Below, one piece after another: positions 11,486-23,547 of a stretch of 64,000 nucleotides of DNA. The notes beneath the pieces are model-generated. The model saw only the letters and a list, made by a program, of their open reading frames with translations. It did not search any database and had not been told where the DNA came from. This stretch comes from Geosiphon pyriformis. Taxonomy: Eukaryota > Glomeromycota > Glomeromycetes > Archaeosporales > Geosiphonaceae. The position numbers were made by a program, and so were the translations under genes. The stretch spans positions 334,277 through 398,276 of the forward strand of contig JAAOMT010000034.1 in assembly GCA_016748015.1 (NCBI GenBank), read 5' to 3'. How positions within the stretch are numbered: position 1 is the stretch's first letter; each line of letters begins with the position of its first letter.

Positions 11486-13405
11486 TGAGAAGAAAAAGAA
11501 TTTGAACCCGCACCAAAACTGTCCATTTTGGCCAAAAGGCCCAGAATGGTTTCCATCAGACATTTCATGCTGTCTTCCAACTTGGATACCAAAGATACAT
11601 CAAAAAACATCGCTCCCGAAACAACCTCACCACTAGTGGCTGCACCTGAACCCTCACTCATCACTATATCTGCTCCTTAATTTTGTGATAAAGGAGTCAC
11701 CAATGGCTGACATCCAGGGCTTGGCTGGAAAACTGTTGGCCCAAATGCATCCAACCTCTTAGCCAGCTTACCCACCTGCTTCGCAAGACTGGCGAGACTG
11801 CGCTCAAGAGTGACAAACCTATTGTTGACTTCTGTCAAAACCAGCAGAGATGGCTTCATCTCCAAAGAGGAACCAGATTTTGCTAAAACATTACGTTCAG
11901 AGAGAGGGGGAAAAGAAGACTCACTAGCAATCTTCGCCCAAGAGAGACCACCAAAAGAGACTGAACAAGCAACTGGAGCTGATTGTTTGGCATATATGGG
12001 TGCCAATCTGCTCTTATCTGTGTCAAACAGGACTCTATGCAAAGACAAACCTGAGGAAACTTTCCCACCAACTGCACAACCCAATGATGTATGGCCTGAT
12101 TTCTCACACTTGGCACACTTAGCTGAGACAAGACAAGACCAGCATAGATTGGTGCTCCTCAATACTGGCATGGTTCCCACGATGGCATCCAATGACTCAG
12201 CAGAATCAAAACAGATGACAGCACACTTAGCCCTAGCATATGTAATCAGATGACAATCGATGACACACATCTTTCCACCCACTGAACCAATAAAATCCCA
12301 GATGTCATGAGCAGTCATTCCCATTGGCAGAGTATAGAGCAGTGCCCTATGCTGGTCTCTTGCATCCCATAATTCTTTGTCCAAATCCGATCTAGCTACC
12401 TGCACAGCATCCTTCCTGATTAAGATTGACCACTTTGCCATGACCAAATTGGCATGACTTGATTGCTCAAACTCTACTACAGTCTTCTGCTATAGCCCTA
12501 CCAATTGCATCTTAATCGACTTAATTATCCCAAACTCGGAGAGTGCAGCGTGCACAGCCTCAGCTGATGTTCCAACCAGAATTTCTTTTAACACCACAGC
12601 CCAATTTGAGTGACCAGCAGATTTCTTAAAATTAGTGTTTACCATAATTTTCGTATCCTCAGCCTTTTTAGAAGCCTGCGCCAAGCTCGATTCAGACATG
12701 AATGTCGCTTTGATGATCCCAGCAAATTTTGAGGGGGTAGAGGCCTCCTTAAAACCATTGATACCTGAAAATAATTTCCTGACTGCAGAAAGTTTCTCTT
12801 GAGAAGATTTACCAGTCACTTTTTCCAACCCAATATTCAGAGCAAATAACTTATGAACAGAGACATTAACCAGATTTTTCAAAGAAAGAGGAAGTTCCAA
12901 ATGGCCACCTGACAGAACATCACCATCATTATCATCGCCCAGAAAATTAATTTTGCCCAGAAGTTTACTCAAAGCTTGCTTAGTAACTACCTTGAGCCCT
13001 TTTGGTGTTTGGTTAACATCTCTCCCTTCCAAAAGATCATCTTCTCCATAATCTACACTAGTTTCCTTAATCAAAAACTCCTCTTTCATGTCCATACTGT
13101 CAAACTCAGTGGTATTCCCAGTCTTAGACCCCCAAGAACCACCAATTACTTTATTAGACACAACCATTTTTTGAGCAGCACCATCCTTTAGAACACCACT
13201 TTTTCTCTTTTTCCTAGAAGCAATGTTCTTACTAACAGTATCAGCACTAAAGCCCTTGGCAGACTCTTTTATTACAGCAACACTGGGACCAACAATAGTC
13301 TCGTAATCAAGCAGAAAAGGTTTAGATTTATTGTACTGAATTGCAAAAAACTTCTTTTCAAAAAACTTATGGTTCTTTTTTAGGAATTTGGGATGAAAAA
13401 AAGAA
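11482..13405 (-). pseudogene. LINE B ORF1 pseudogene: RNA-binding protein with CCHC knuckle
   Basis: ORF1 proteins coat the LINE RNA. The sequence reads as an acidic N-terminal part, a conserved block GINGFKEASTPSKFAGIIKATF, a first RRM-like segment (EFGIIKSIKMQLVGL, about 12540-12490) and a second segment (LLYTLPMGMTAHDIWDF, about 12340-12290). A CX2CX4HX4C knuckle follows at about 12125-12080 (CAKCEKSGHTSLGC). A Pro/Ser-rich C-terminus ends SSQ at the ATGA overlap with ORF2. Frame breaks lie near 12480 and 11670. Codons conserved with LINE M extend upstream of the first ATG to about 13400, so the original start was probably further 5' or was mutated. Confidence 0.82.
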
Positions 13406-13415
13406 AGAAGTTTTT

Positions 13416-15010
13416 TTTTATTATTTTTTTTAAAAAATAATGTTTTTTAATATAAAAAATAAGCCAAATAATAAAAATAGCAGTGTTTTTTTAGTTAATA
13501 ATAATTATAAATCTAATAAAAATGTAAAATTTTTTAAAATTTATTTTAAATACTTTTAATATTAAATAAATAAATATTAATATAATAAATAATTTTTTTT
13601 TATTTTTTTATTTTTGACACTAATAATAAAAAGATGTTTTTTTTAATATTTTTTTAGATAAAAAATAAATTAATTTAAAAATTGTAAAAACATTGATAAA
13701 AATTTTAGTTAAAAAATTTTATGCTTTAAATATTGATTTTTTAGTAATTAAAAACAAGTTAATTATAACAAAAGTACAAATTATTAAAAAAAAAATTTTA
13801 TCAATAAATAAATTTAAAATACTATTATTTTTTCAAAATTTGAAAGAATTATCTATTTAAATTTTACACTAAAAAAAATTTAAATAGAATTATAGTTTTA
13901 ATTATTAAAAAAAAATTAAAATAAACAGTAATATTAAAAAACAAAAAGTTTTTCAGATCAGATTATAATTATTAAAAATATTTTTATAAATATATTAAAA
14001 AAAATAATTATTTTAGTTTTGTTTAAATTTGGTTAAGTATTAATTTAATTACAACTTATTAAATTATAACAAAAAGCTGTAATAAATTTTATTAAATTAA
14101 GCCAAGCAAATTTTTTACCATTTAAGTAATTATTTTTTAAAAAAAAATTTAATATAAGTGGTTAAAACTATTAAAAACCAGATTATTTGGTTGTTTAAAA
14201 ATTATTTTAAAGCATTTTTGTTTATTCTGCTTGTAAAAATAAATATTTATAATCTTAATATATTATTAAAAAAAATTAATAAAAAAACATGTATTATTAA
14301 TTATTTATTTAATATTAGTGTTAAAAGTTTGCTATATAATTATATATTTTGAATCTAAAAATACTATGAAATTAACTTATTATACAATTTTGATGTTAAT
14401 AATATAAATTTTTTTTGGACTAAATTAAATTTAATTTGTTGTAAAAAATATAAATATTTTAAATATTTTGTTTTAAAATATAATTTTTTTAAGATTATTG
14501 TTTTTTTTTCTAAAATATATTATATAATAAAAAACTTTTTTTAATAAAAACTACTTTTAAATAATTTATTTTTATGCCAAAAAAAATTTTATTTTATAAC
14601 TACTTATTTTGAAAATAAATTATAAATTTAAGTAATATTGTTAATTTTTATTTTAAAAATTTATTAATTTGAATATTCTAATTCTTTTTTATTTGGTTTA
14701 ATTTTGCTTGATTTAAGTATATTTTTTTTCAATATTTTTTTAAAAGTAATTACTTTTTTATTTTTAAAAAATTATTGGATTTTTTAACAGATTAAGTTTT
14801 TAAAATTTTTTGTTAATTGAATTTTTTATTGTTAGTTTTTTTTGTTTTTATATTGTTTTTTATTATATTAGTTGTTTTAATTATAAGCTTAAATTTAAAT
14901 ATAATTATAAATAATATAAATATATTATTTCTTTTATTTGTTAATAAAATTAGTAATCTTTTACTCTAAAAACTATTATATTTTTATTAAAAATTTATCT
15001 TAAATAAACA
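13416..15010 (+). pseudogene. LINE 'C' segment 2: ORF1 relic
   Basis: The sequence follows LINE P ORF1 closely at the nucleotide level despite extreme AT conversion. Landmarks are 13655-13765 (P 55915-56010), the zinc-knuckle region at 14400-14480 (TKLNLICC..., compare P 56670-56740) and the C-terminal VNKISNLLL segment at 14930-15010. Nearly all differences turn G or C into A or T, and stops are dense, so nothing can be translated. After about 15010 similarity changes to Gypsy RT sequence (element D). The shortness of LINE C here, with EN and half of RT missing, implies a deletion at this junction. Confidence 0.7.
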
Positions 15011-17106
15011 TAAAACAACTAGAATTACAGCAATAAAAACAGTTTAAACAATTTATTATAAAATATACAAATATATTTGCAAAAAACAATAACAATTTTA
15101 GAAAAATTTTGGTTACTACCAAATTTACATTAAAAATACCAACCAAAATACTAACAAACTTATTAAGTTTTACTTACTAATTATTAATTTATTAAAAAAA
15201 AATACAACAGATATTTAAAAATAGACTTATTCAATTATCAATAAATCTATAAATTTTATTAATTATTTTCATTAAAAAAAATTAGAAAAATACAATTTTG
15301 TGTTAACTATTGTTAATTAAATAATATTATAATTAAAAATACTTATCTTTTATTATAAATTAATAACATATTAAATACTTTTAACAAATTTAAATATTTT
15401 TTAACATTAAATCTGAAAAGTAGATACTAAAAAGTAATAATAAATTTAAAAAACTAACTAAAAACAGTTTTTATTATTCAAAAAAAACTATAAATTTAAT
15501 ATAATGTCTTTTAAATTATATAATATACAACAATATTTTAATAATTTATGAATATTGTTTATATTGGCTTTTTATAACAATTGGTAATTATTTATTTTGA
15601 CAATAGTAATGTTTATTCATTATTATTAAAACTTATTTAGTTTATTTGTAAAAGTTTTTTAATAATTATAAAAAACAAAATTAAAATTAAATATCAAAAA
15701 ATACTATTTTAAAAAAACAAATTTGGTTTTTTTTGGTAATATTATCAAAAAAAAAAAGTTAAATTGATTAAAAAAAAATCAATACTATTAAAAATTTTAA
15801 AATTTTTTAAAATACTACTAAATTAAAAAAATTTACAAAATTAATATTTTATTACTTAAAATTTATTAAAAATATTTTTGAAATTGCTAAACTTTTTAAC
15901 TATTTAGTTAACAAAAATATTAAATATTAATAAACTACAAAACAACAAACTGTCTTTAATACTTTCAAAAAAAATTAACAACAGTCTTAATATTAACTTA
16001 TCTTAATTTTAATAAAAATTTCTATTAATTACAAAAACTTTTTATATAGTTTTTAATATTATTTTATTATAATTAAATAATAATAACAAGAAAAAAATGA
16101 TTGTTTATGTTAACAAATAGAATTATTTAGCAACTAAATTAAAAACAACAACTATAATTTGAATTTTATTATTTTAGTTTATATTTTAAATTCAAAAAAT
16201 TTGATATTATTATTAATAATATTGAATTTAATTAACTCTAAAACAAAAATTCAAAACTAAATATTAAACAAATTTTTTAAACTAAATTTTTTGTAAATTA
16301 AAAATACATTATATATTACAAATTAAAAAAACAATATATTAATATTAATAAATTTTCAAAAATAAAACAAGATTAAAACAATTAAAAAATTAATCAACCT
16401 AATAAATAAACAATAAATTAACAATAAATAATAGATTTTAAAAACTACATTAATCTTAAAAACTATTTAAAGATATTTATAATATTAAAAAATTGGTTTT
16501 TAAGTAAGAAACATTAATTATAATAATAAATAAAATAATATTTCTTATACAATAATACTATTTATTACCAAAATTACAAAAACTCAAATAACTTATACAA
16601 AATAATTTAAAAACATAAAAAAAACAATTTTATATAATATGTATTCAAATTAATTATCAACATATTTTAAAAAAACAGCATAATTCAAAAAACATTAGAA
16701 TTTTATTATTAGTTTAAAATAAAAAAATATTTATTAATATGTTAAGTTTTGTAATAATTGTCAAAAAAAAAAGAATTACATTTTACTAAACTCTTAAATC
16801 CAATTAAAATTTTATAGTTTTTTAATTAAGTTAATATTAATTTAATTAAACTATTACTTAATAAAATTAATATATTATAATTACTATATATTATCTAATA
16901 AAATAATCCAAAACAAAAACAATTTAATAAGCAAATACAAAATTAATAACAAATTTTATTTATAAAAACATTATTTGTAAATATAAATATTCAATTAAAC
17001 TTTTATTTAATCAAAAAACATATTTTATAAACAATTTAATACAAAAAATTTGTAAAAAATTCAATATTAAAAAACTTTTATTTTTATTTTATTATTTACA
17101 AACAAA
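15011..17106 (+). pseudogene. pol: Gypsy 'D' relic, part 1: RT, RNase H, integrase N-half
   Basis: This long AT-rich stretch has no ORF but is readable as Gypsy pol. RT: KKIRKIQFCVNY (about 15275-15310), NTFNKFKYF (15375-15405) and the catalytic box at 15593-15604, now YFDN. Then EIAKLFNYLVNKNIKY and KKKLTTVLILTY (about 15880-16010) match the RT-RNase H connection. Integrase: YVKFCNNCQKKR (16738-16810) is the zinc-module end, and LLFNQKTYFINNLIQKICKKFNIKK (16998-17080, spoken in parts) is the second-Asp region with Asp changed to Asn. It stops at 17106, where element E inserted, and resumes at 19390. The 5' LTR and gag are missing. Confidence 0.75.
17098..17106. repeat. Target-site duplication of element E, left copy
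   Basis: ACAAACAAA here is repeated exactly at 19390-19398 on the other side of E. The Gypsy D integrase frame is restored when E and one copy are removed. Confidence 0.85.
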
Positions 17107-19389
17107 AAAAAAACTCTTTATTTCCTTAATTTTATGACTACAACTAGAGTGAAAAGTAAAAAAGCTGTATTTGATATCTGTCTTGAAATATCTAATAAAA
17201 TTTCAACCAGAAGAGCTCTTTCTGTTGTAGAAGCAACTAAACAGAATATTTTAAAAGCCTTTCTTTTACTTAATAATCGTGAAAAGCTGCTTTTGGTAAC
17301 TATTAAATCAACTTTCTCATCTTTGACTGGTTTTTCCCCAGTCAAAGTCCCCTTAAAGAGACATACTTGAGTTAGTTTTAGTGTTGTTTCCATTCTTAAT
17401 AAAAGCCCAAAAGTGTTTAATAATAGACTAGTTAACAAACTGGTATTTTCTTTCATAGCTTTAACATCTGGTACTGCTAATACCTTCTCTTTAAAAAAAT
17501 GATCAAAAAGACCAAAAGTTTAAAAAAGTGGAGGCAGTCACTTGCCTCTACTATTGTTACACCGAACCTCTTTGTGGTTCTCAATAAGATCTTAAATAAG
17601 ATTTTCATAGCATCATCTGGCACATTATCTAAGATGGGCCAAGATTAACCACTGGCTGTATTGTTAAATGTGGTGTCTTCTAACAGATCTTCATTAGTTT
17701 TAAAAGCAAAACAATCTCCTTCTGTTGGGTTATCTGTTCTTAAGAACTGGGCTAATCAAATGGAAACTGAATTATCTTCTCCTTTAGTTTCTGGTGCTAT
17801 TTTTGGTGGTGCTTGAAAAACTATTATTAGTTGTCAAAGATTTACTGGGTGGATGGCCTCTACTCTGGTGTTTAATGCTATTTTTAAAATCAAATTGGTT
17901 CATGTTAAGGTTGTTTTTCAGTCTGTACATAGTTTTTTGGGTGCAAAATCAGTATTAAAAGACAATATGAAGCTGTTTTATATAGAGTTTGCTTCTCAAG
18001 TGTCTTTGGAAGCTGTATTTTTGGTTGAGCTTACAAGCTCTGTACATTTGGCCACCCTCAAAATTGCCAAGTCTTTGGTAATTTCTGAGTATAATTCTTC
18101 TTCTGCTGCTGTTGTATTGCATGATGTGCCCTTGGGTGTGTTTGTTGCTAATATTAATACAGTTCTCAATGTGTTTAGTAGTATTACTTGTGTTGTGCTA
18201 AAGCCTGTTGACATTTGGCAGTATGTAGTGATTTATTTTGAAAAGTTGAACTTTGCTGTGTCTGCTTTGAATCATTGGTTAGTCTTGGTGGGCAAGGATA
18301 ATATTAGAATCCTCCTTCTAGTAAATCAAAATAAGACTATTTTGTCTCATGATAAGTTTAAGGCCAAGTTAATCAATCTTTCTTTTAGATGTACAGCTTT
18401 TAAGATTAGTGATATAATTTTTCAAGTTGGTAGTTGAACATGTTTTATTCTTTGTTTTCTTAAGTCTGGTCATTATTCCCAGTTTGCTCTGATTATATTT
18501 GATTCCCAAGCTGATTTGGACTCTGCTATTGTTAAGACTGGTACACTGAGAAAATGCCATATTTGATGAAAAACTCCTGGTTGTTAGCATTGTTTCAAGT
18601 GTTAAGAGCTGGACTATCTGGCTGCAAACTGTAAGATTTCTCTGCCTCCTCTTCCCAAGTTTTCCAAGATGTTTACATCATGTTTTGTTAGTTCTAAGTC
18701 TTATGTCAAGACTTCTGTTTTTTTGGGCTCCTCTAAATTTCCATTTCTATTATCTCTTGTCTTTTCTCTAGTTGTTGTTGATAATCTTTTGGTGCTGTTC
18801 CAATTGTCTTTTTTGAAATCTGATTTAACTAAGCTTTCTGCTTTGGTTGAGTCTATTGTTAAGCCTATTGGCTCTTTGGTTGCAATTTTTGAACAGTTTA
18901 TTAATGGTGATTTGGTTTTAAGTAGTGCTCTTGGTCTTAGGATCAATAAAGTTTTGGTGCATATGAGTTTCTTTAGTAGGACTGTTAATAAGTTGAAAAG
19001 AGAAGTGGTTTCTTTAAAAAAAAAATAATGCATGAAAGACATTGATATATCTAATGATTCAAAGCTTCTGCCTGTTGTGAATAATGAAATGTTTTCCAAC
19101 TTAATGTCTCTTTGAGAACATAAGTTTGTTAATGTTAAAACTAATCCTTTTAAAACTGCCAAATGGCTAATTAGTTTGGTTTCTTGCAATGCAACTTTGT
19201 TTTCTGTCATTCAAAAGATATCATCTTTGGATAAGTTTTTTCTGTAACATTAGCATAATATGTTCTTGACTGGTCTGAGTAGCTGGTCACATGTAAAAAA
19301 TGTATGATTAGCACCTAGTTTAGATCACTTAGTTTGATGTATTATTCTAGGTGGCTTTTAAGTCTTGCTCATTAAACTCTAATAAAAAA
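17107..19389 (+). mobile_element. ORF1-only non-LTR retroelement 'E' (half-LINE)
   Basis: A 2,283-bp insertion with perfect 9-bp target-site duplications (17098-17106 and 19390-19398) splits the integrase of Gypsy D. It has a short leader (about 27 nt), one ORF1-like gene and a 3' tail (19255-19389) that is the same tail as in the complete LINEs here (AGCTGGTCACATGTAAAAAATG, then CTCATTAAACTCTAATAAAAAA). There is no endonuclease, RT or RNase H. Such elements must use enzymes from an autonomous LINE, as HAL1 does with L1 in mammals. It may instead descend from a two-ORF LINE by internal deletion; the TSDs show that the ORF1-only form itself was copied or was cut after insertion. Confidence 0.75.
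17134..19247 (+). pseudogene. Element E ORF1: RNA-binding Gag-like protein, decayed
   Basis: The frame opens at ATG 17134 (MTTTRVKSKKAVF), shifts near 17500 and then runs 17853-19247 with a few stops. The middle part (about 18090-18330) has an RRM-like layout (VVLHDVPLGVFVANI ... VVIYFEKLNFAVSAL). A second one follows to a cysteine cluster at 18560-18640 (PGC, then CFKC-ELDY-LAANC), a CX2CX4HX4C knuckle whose His has become Tyr. The C-terminal part (18810-19020) is a likely coiled coil with heptad-like Leu spacing. It differs clearly from the ORF1 of LINEs B, M, H and P, so it is a separate family. Confidence 0.65.
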
Positions 19390-20920
19390 ACAAACAAATA
19401 AATTTGTAAAATGTTTTAATAAAACACTTTGTAAATTATTAATTAAAATTTTAACTAATTTTGAGCAAGAATAAAATATTTTTATTTTATTAATATTATT
19501 AATATATAAAATACTAAAACAAAATAAAATAAAACATATACTACTTAATTTAATTCATAAAAAAACAGCAAATTACTAGTTAATTTTATAGTAAAAACTT
19601 ATCTAGTTTAACCAATTATAAAAAAAATTTCTAAAAAATACTTTAATAAAAAACATATATATTTTTTAGTATATTAAAAAAAAATGCCAAATTATAACTA
19701 TTTATATAAAACTTTAAAGCTTAACAAAAAAAATAATATAACAGTAAACTGTTATTTATTATTAATAAATTTATAATTAAAATAAAATTTTTTATTTAAA
19801 ATTAAAACTAAAAACCAATAGAATAAAAAATTTAATTATAAATAAGATAAAATATTTTATATATCTAAAATTTTAAAAAATAAATTATATAAGTTAAAAC
19901 TTAATAAGATTTTAAAAAATATTATACATAATAACAGACTAAAATATTATTCAAAAACCAATTTTAAATTTTTAATTCCATAAATTAATATATAATTTTT
20001 CTTAATTAATCAAGAAATATTCTTTAAGACTTAAAACCAATAGTTATTATTAAATAATTTTTAAATCTAAATATTTAATATTTAAGTTTATTTTATAATT
20101 TATTCATATATTTTAATAGAAAAAATTTTATAAAAACAAATTAAAATACACAAAAAATAACAAAATAAAAATAATATAAAAATCTTATATATTAAAAATA
20201 ATATATATTTTTCTATTTTAATTAATTTTTATAATAATTATTTTTAAAATATTTAATAACTATCTTAAAAATTAATATTAACTTTAAAACCACTTTTTAA
20301 ATTATCAATAATAATTATTAAAAAACAAATTAATTATGTTCAAACAAACTTATTATAATTTTAGTAATAAATACACAAAATTATTATTTTTATAAAAAAA
20401 AACATAAGAAATTATTCTGAAATTTACTTATCAAAACTTTTAAAACAAGTTTTAAAAAAAATTTATTGTTTATTTCTATTAATATTTTTCCAAATATTAC
20501 AATTTAACAAAAATTTTAATAGTATTTTAATAAATAAAATAACAAATACTTCCTAATTTATAGATATTTTTACATTAAAAAAATATTACATAAAAAAAAC
20601 TAAAACTTAAAACAATAAATTTTATATTCAAAGTTATTTAAAAACAAATACACAATAAATTTAAGACAACAACTAGATTAACAAATATTTATTACAAAAT
20701 TAAAGTAGTTTTTAAACTCTATAACATATTTTATATTTTTAAAAATATTCTATAAAATCTAATTTTACAATTTTAAAAATTTAATATATTAAAAAAGACA
20801 CAAAAATAAAATTTTAACAATTTTTAAACCAAATTTTTTCAATAATTTTGGATTATTATCTGAAAAATATAGATAATACTTGAATTTTAATAAAACTTAG
20901 TCTTAAGAAAAAAATTATAT
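19390..20920 (+). pseudogene. Gypsy 'D' relic, part 2: integrase C-half and downstream region
   Basis: Directly after the E duplication the integrase resumes: QTNKFVKCFNKTLCK (19391-19435) matches the catalytic Glu region with Glu changed to Lys. LLIYKILKQNKIKHILLN (about 19490-19545) follows, and a KLYKLKLNKILKNIIHNNRLKYY-like end lies at about 19885-19950. From about 20010 to 20920 no known protein is readable. By position it corresponds to the extra ORF region of Gypsy-1. Everything is strongly AT-converted. Confidence 0.6.
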
Positions 20921-21843
20921 TATTAACAGAAATTTAAACTATTAATTAAAATAAAATTATTCTTATGATTTCTATTATTAATTAGTATTATTTATAATAT
21001 TATTTATTATTTTATTAAATTATTCAAGTTATTATTTAATTAATAATCTAATTTGTATAAAACACAAATATAATTAAATTACAATAATTAAATTATATAC
21101 TATATAACATATAAAAATTTAATAAAAAATTTAATAGTTTACTAAAATAATTAATAATTTACAAAAATAAATATAATTTAATGAAATATATTTTTAGTTT
21201 GCTAAAATATTAGAAAAAAAAAGTATTAAATTATAAAATAGTATTATAATAAATTATAAAAAAAAGTTTTTTTTTTAAAAAATATATCTTAATTTAAAAT
21301 TATTTTTTATTAAATATCTTAATTAAAATTATCTTTTTTACAAACTAATTCAATAAAATTTATTTTAAAAACCTAAATTTTTAATTATTATTACTTAGAT
21401 TTACAAAATTATAAATTAATATTTTGAAATTGATTAGTTATTAACTTTAATAACTGTTAAAATTTTCAAATTTAGATCTAAAATAATTTTTTTAAACTTA
21501 TTTTTTATTTTTATTTTTATTTTTAATTTATTTAGTTTTAGATAGCTTATAATCGAGATTTTTTATAAAAAAATTAACAGCAAAGTAACTATATATTATT
21601 TGAAAAACTTATAAATAAAAATTTTTGTAAAAAAATTAATTTTTATTCCAAAGTAATTATATAAGTAATTAATATAAAACTGGTTATTTTATTATAAGTT
21701 TAATAATATATATAATTTAAAATATAAAAAAATATTTAAAAGAAAAATTAGCTTATTAAAAATTTAATAATTTTTATTAACAAAAAAATTAACAATTAAT
21801 ATTAATAATAACAAAAAAAAAAAAAAAAAAATCTTCAAAAACA
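20921..21843 (+). repeat. LTR2-family LTR, 3' LTR of Gypsy D
   Basis: This region aligns throughout with the LTR at 60372-61347. The start TATTAACAGAAA corresponds to TGTTACCAGACG and the end CAAAAACA to CCGGTAACA. The 20-nt tandem units of the U3 region are recognisable at about 21115-21225. It is preceded by the Gypsy D remnant, so it is best read as that element's 3' LTR. LINE C RT sequence begins at the next base. Confidence 0.7.
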
Positions 21844-22082
21844 ATTTAAAATTAAAAAATATAAATAATTTTTTAGATATTATATTAATATTAAATTTGT
21901 AATTAAAACAGACTAAGTAAAAATCAAACCAGTCTTATATTTTATTTAATTATTAATATTTTTGTTAATAATACTATCTAAATAAAAAACTATTTAATAT
22001 ATTTTTAATATTGCTAATGAATTTTTTAAAATTAATAATACTATTAATTAATATTAATAAAACAGTAATTATTCTAATTAAT
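21844..22082 (+). pseudogene. LINE 'C' segment 3: RT catalytic region
   Basis: The translation follows LINE P ORF2: RYYINIKFVIKTD (21881-21920), then the catalytic box at 21963-21974 and NIANEFFKINN, ending in NKTVIILIN at about 22075. The box reads FVNN, with both catalytic Asp codons changed to Asn. The reading continues at 23026 after the solo LTR. Confidence 0.75.
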
Positions 22083-23025
22083 TATTATTACTCATAGAAA
22101 ATTACAAAGAAAAAAAACTAAAAAAACAGATAAGAAAATAGACTAATAAAAGAATAATACTTAACACATGAACATAATATCAAAAAATATAACATATTGT
22201 TTACCAATATGCACATTACTAGTAAATTATAACACACTATTCAACAATGTGAACAATATCAGTAAATTAGAACATACTGTTTAGCAATATAAGCAATGTT
22301 AGTAAATTAGAATATATTGCTTAAGAAAATATAAGATCTTGTAAAACAAAAAATATATATATATAGTAAAAGTATTAAAAACAGAAAAAGCAGAATTTAA
22401 TTTAGTATTAATACTCACAATACATTAATTATCTCTTATTTCTTCTTTTAAAAGATAGTTTTTTACAACTTAAAATGAAATTTAATTACATATTAATAAA
22501 ATATTAATTATCACTTAAATTTATGTTATTGTTGTTTAATTAAGAAAATTTTCATTATTCTCACTCTATCAATACTTTATATTGATAAAATTCAATATTT
22601 AAATACACTGAACCAATAGCTTTTGATCATGACTATTGACAAGATACTAATTTTTATTTTTATTTTAAATTTTTTTGTATCTTTTTTTTGTTGTTTTGTT
22701 GATTTACTAACTGATTAAAAAGACTAAGCATTGAATAATTTGACATTAAAAATAGTCTGGTAAAAAATCCAGAAATAATAGAGAACTTGAAAATTAAAAA
22801 TAGCTTACTAGAAGAACACAACTGCCAGAATAAACTGGTTACTATATTGAAAAAAAATTTAACAAAATAACTATTCTAAAAGACTATTGAAACAATTATT
22901 AAATATCTGTTTATTATATAAAAGACTCAATCAAAACCTTCAGATATTACCAACACTATCTAGTTATTGAACACCAGTTATGAATTTGTTATTTGTTTTC
23001 ATACTCCAGATAATTATTTGTAATA
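22083..23025 (+). repeat. Solo LTR of the LTR1 family inside LINE C
   Basis: This is homologous to the 3' LTR of Gypsy-1 (4112-4951) from TATTATTACTC to TTGTAATA. Palindromic tandem repeats are at 22160-22340 and a TATATATATATAG stretch at about 22365. LINE C RT flanks it on both sides and no internal Gypsy sequence is attached, so it is a solo LTR left by recombination. No exact 5-bp duplication survives. It differs from 4112-4951 mostly by G/C to A/T changes and is the older copy. Confidence 0.75.
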
Positions 23026-23423
23026 CTATTAAATTATTAGTATTTTTTTGTTTATTAATAACTTACAAATTAATAATTGTTAAAAAATAACAATTATACA
23101 AATATTTTAATATATTTTTGTTTATAAACAATTTTTTTAAGCCTGGTTTATTTAAAATTTATTTTAATATTAAGTTTTTTGTTAATATAATTTGAAAAAA
23201 ATAATTTTTAATAAATAATTTTTATATTTAATTTTTATTATATTATAATTAATAATAAATAACAAAACTTAATTCAGTTTTATTTTTAAAAATAAAATAT
23301 ATTAATTTAAAAAAACTTAAAATTTAAAATTAATCTCTTAAATACTTTTCAAATAAGATTTTATAATATTTTTTTTGTGTAATCTAAAATTTTTTGAACA
23401 AATTTAAATTAAAAATAAAAAAA
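23026..23423 (+). pseudogene. LINE 'C' segment 4: RT thumb region
   Basis: FKPGLFKIYFNIKFFVN (about 23125-23180) and NKTxFSFIF (23255-23290) match LSKPSLAKxNLDIYFFTN and YRTQFSFV of LINE H. The segment DFIIFFLCNLKFFEQI (23355-23405) matches LINE P 60150-60215. The reading stops at the 5' end of LINE H, so H inserted here. This is the same old LINE as the pieces at 6440, 13416 and 21844. Confidence 0.7.
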
Positions 23424-23547
23424 ATCTTTCTCTCATCGATTTTTTGGCCACTATGAAAGCAAAAGAATTTATAGAAGAAATTGCTTTACTTTATTCCTTT
23501 TTTCTTAGTACATTCAAGTTATTTTTTCTAACACAACCCCTTTTGTC

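Larger units (their letters stand above)
6688..13415 (-). mobile_element. Full-length LINE 'B' (ORF1 + ORF2), minus strand
   Basis: A 6.7 kb non-LTR retrotransposon reads from about 13415 to a poly-A tail that appears as poly-T at 6688. ORF1 and ORF2 overlap at ATGA (11485-11482). The 3' tail carries CTGGTCACATGTAGAAAGTG and TTTGGATCTCACTTGTTAA in the sense direction. Length and order match LINE M (42148-48900), and protein similarity runs end to end. B is more mutated than M, with stops and frameshifts in both ORFs. It lies inside LINE C. I could not find a clear target-site duplication in the flanking A/T runs. Confidence 0.9.

Noticed and set aside
14158-14352. 64-residue ORF in the AT-rich desert
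   Set aside because: Falls inside the LINE C ORF1 relic; it is the decayed form of the second RRM-like segment, not a small gene.
19390-20920. LINE ORF2 upstream of the 20.9 kb LTR
   Set aside because: Some weak matches to LINE RT could be forced, but 19391-19950 reads clearly as Gypsy integrase continuing from 17106, and the LTR then fits as that element's own.
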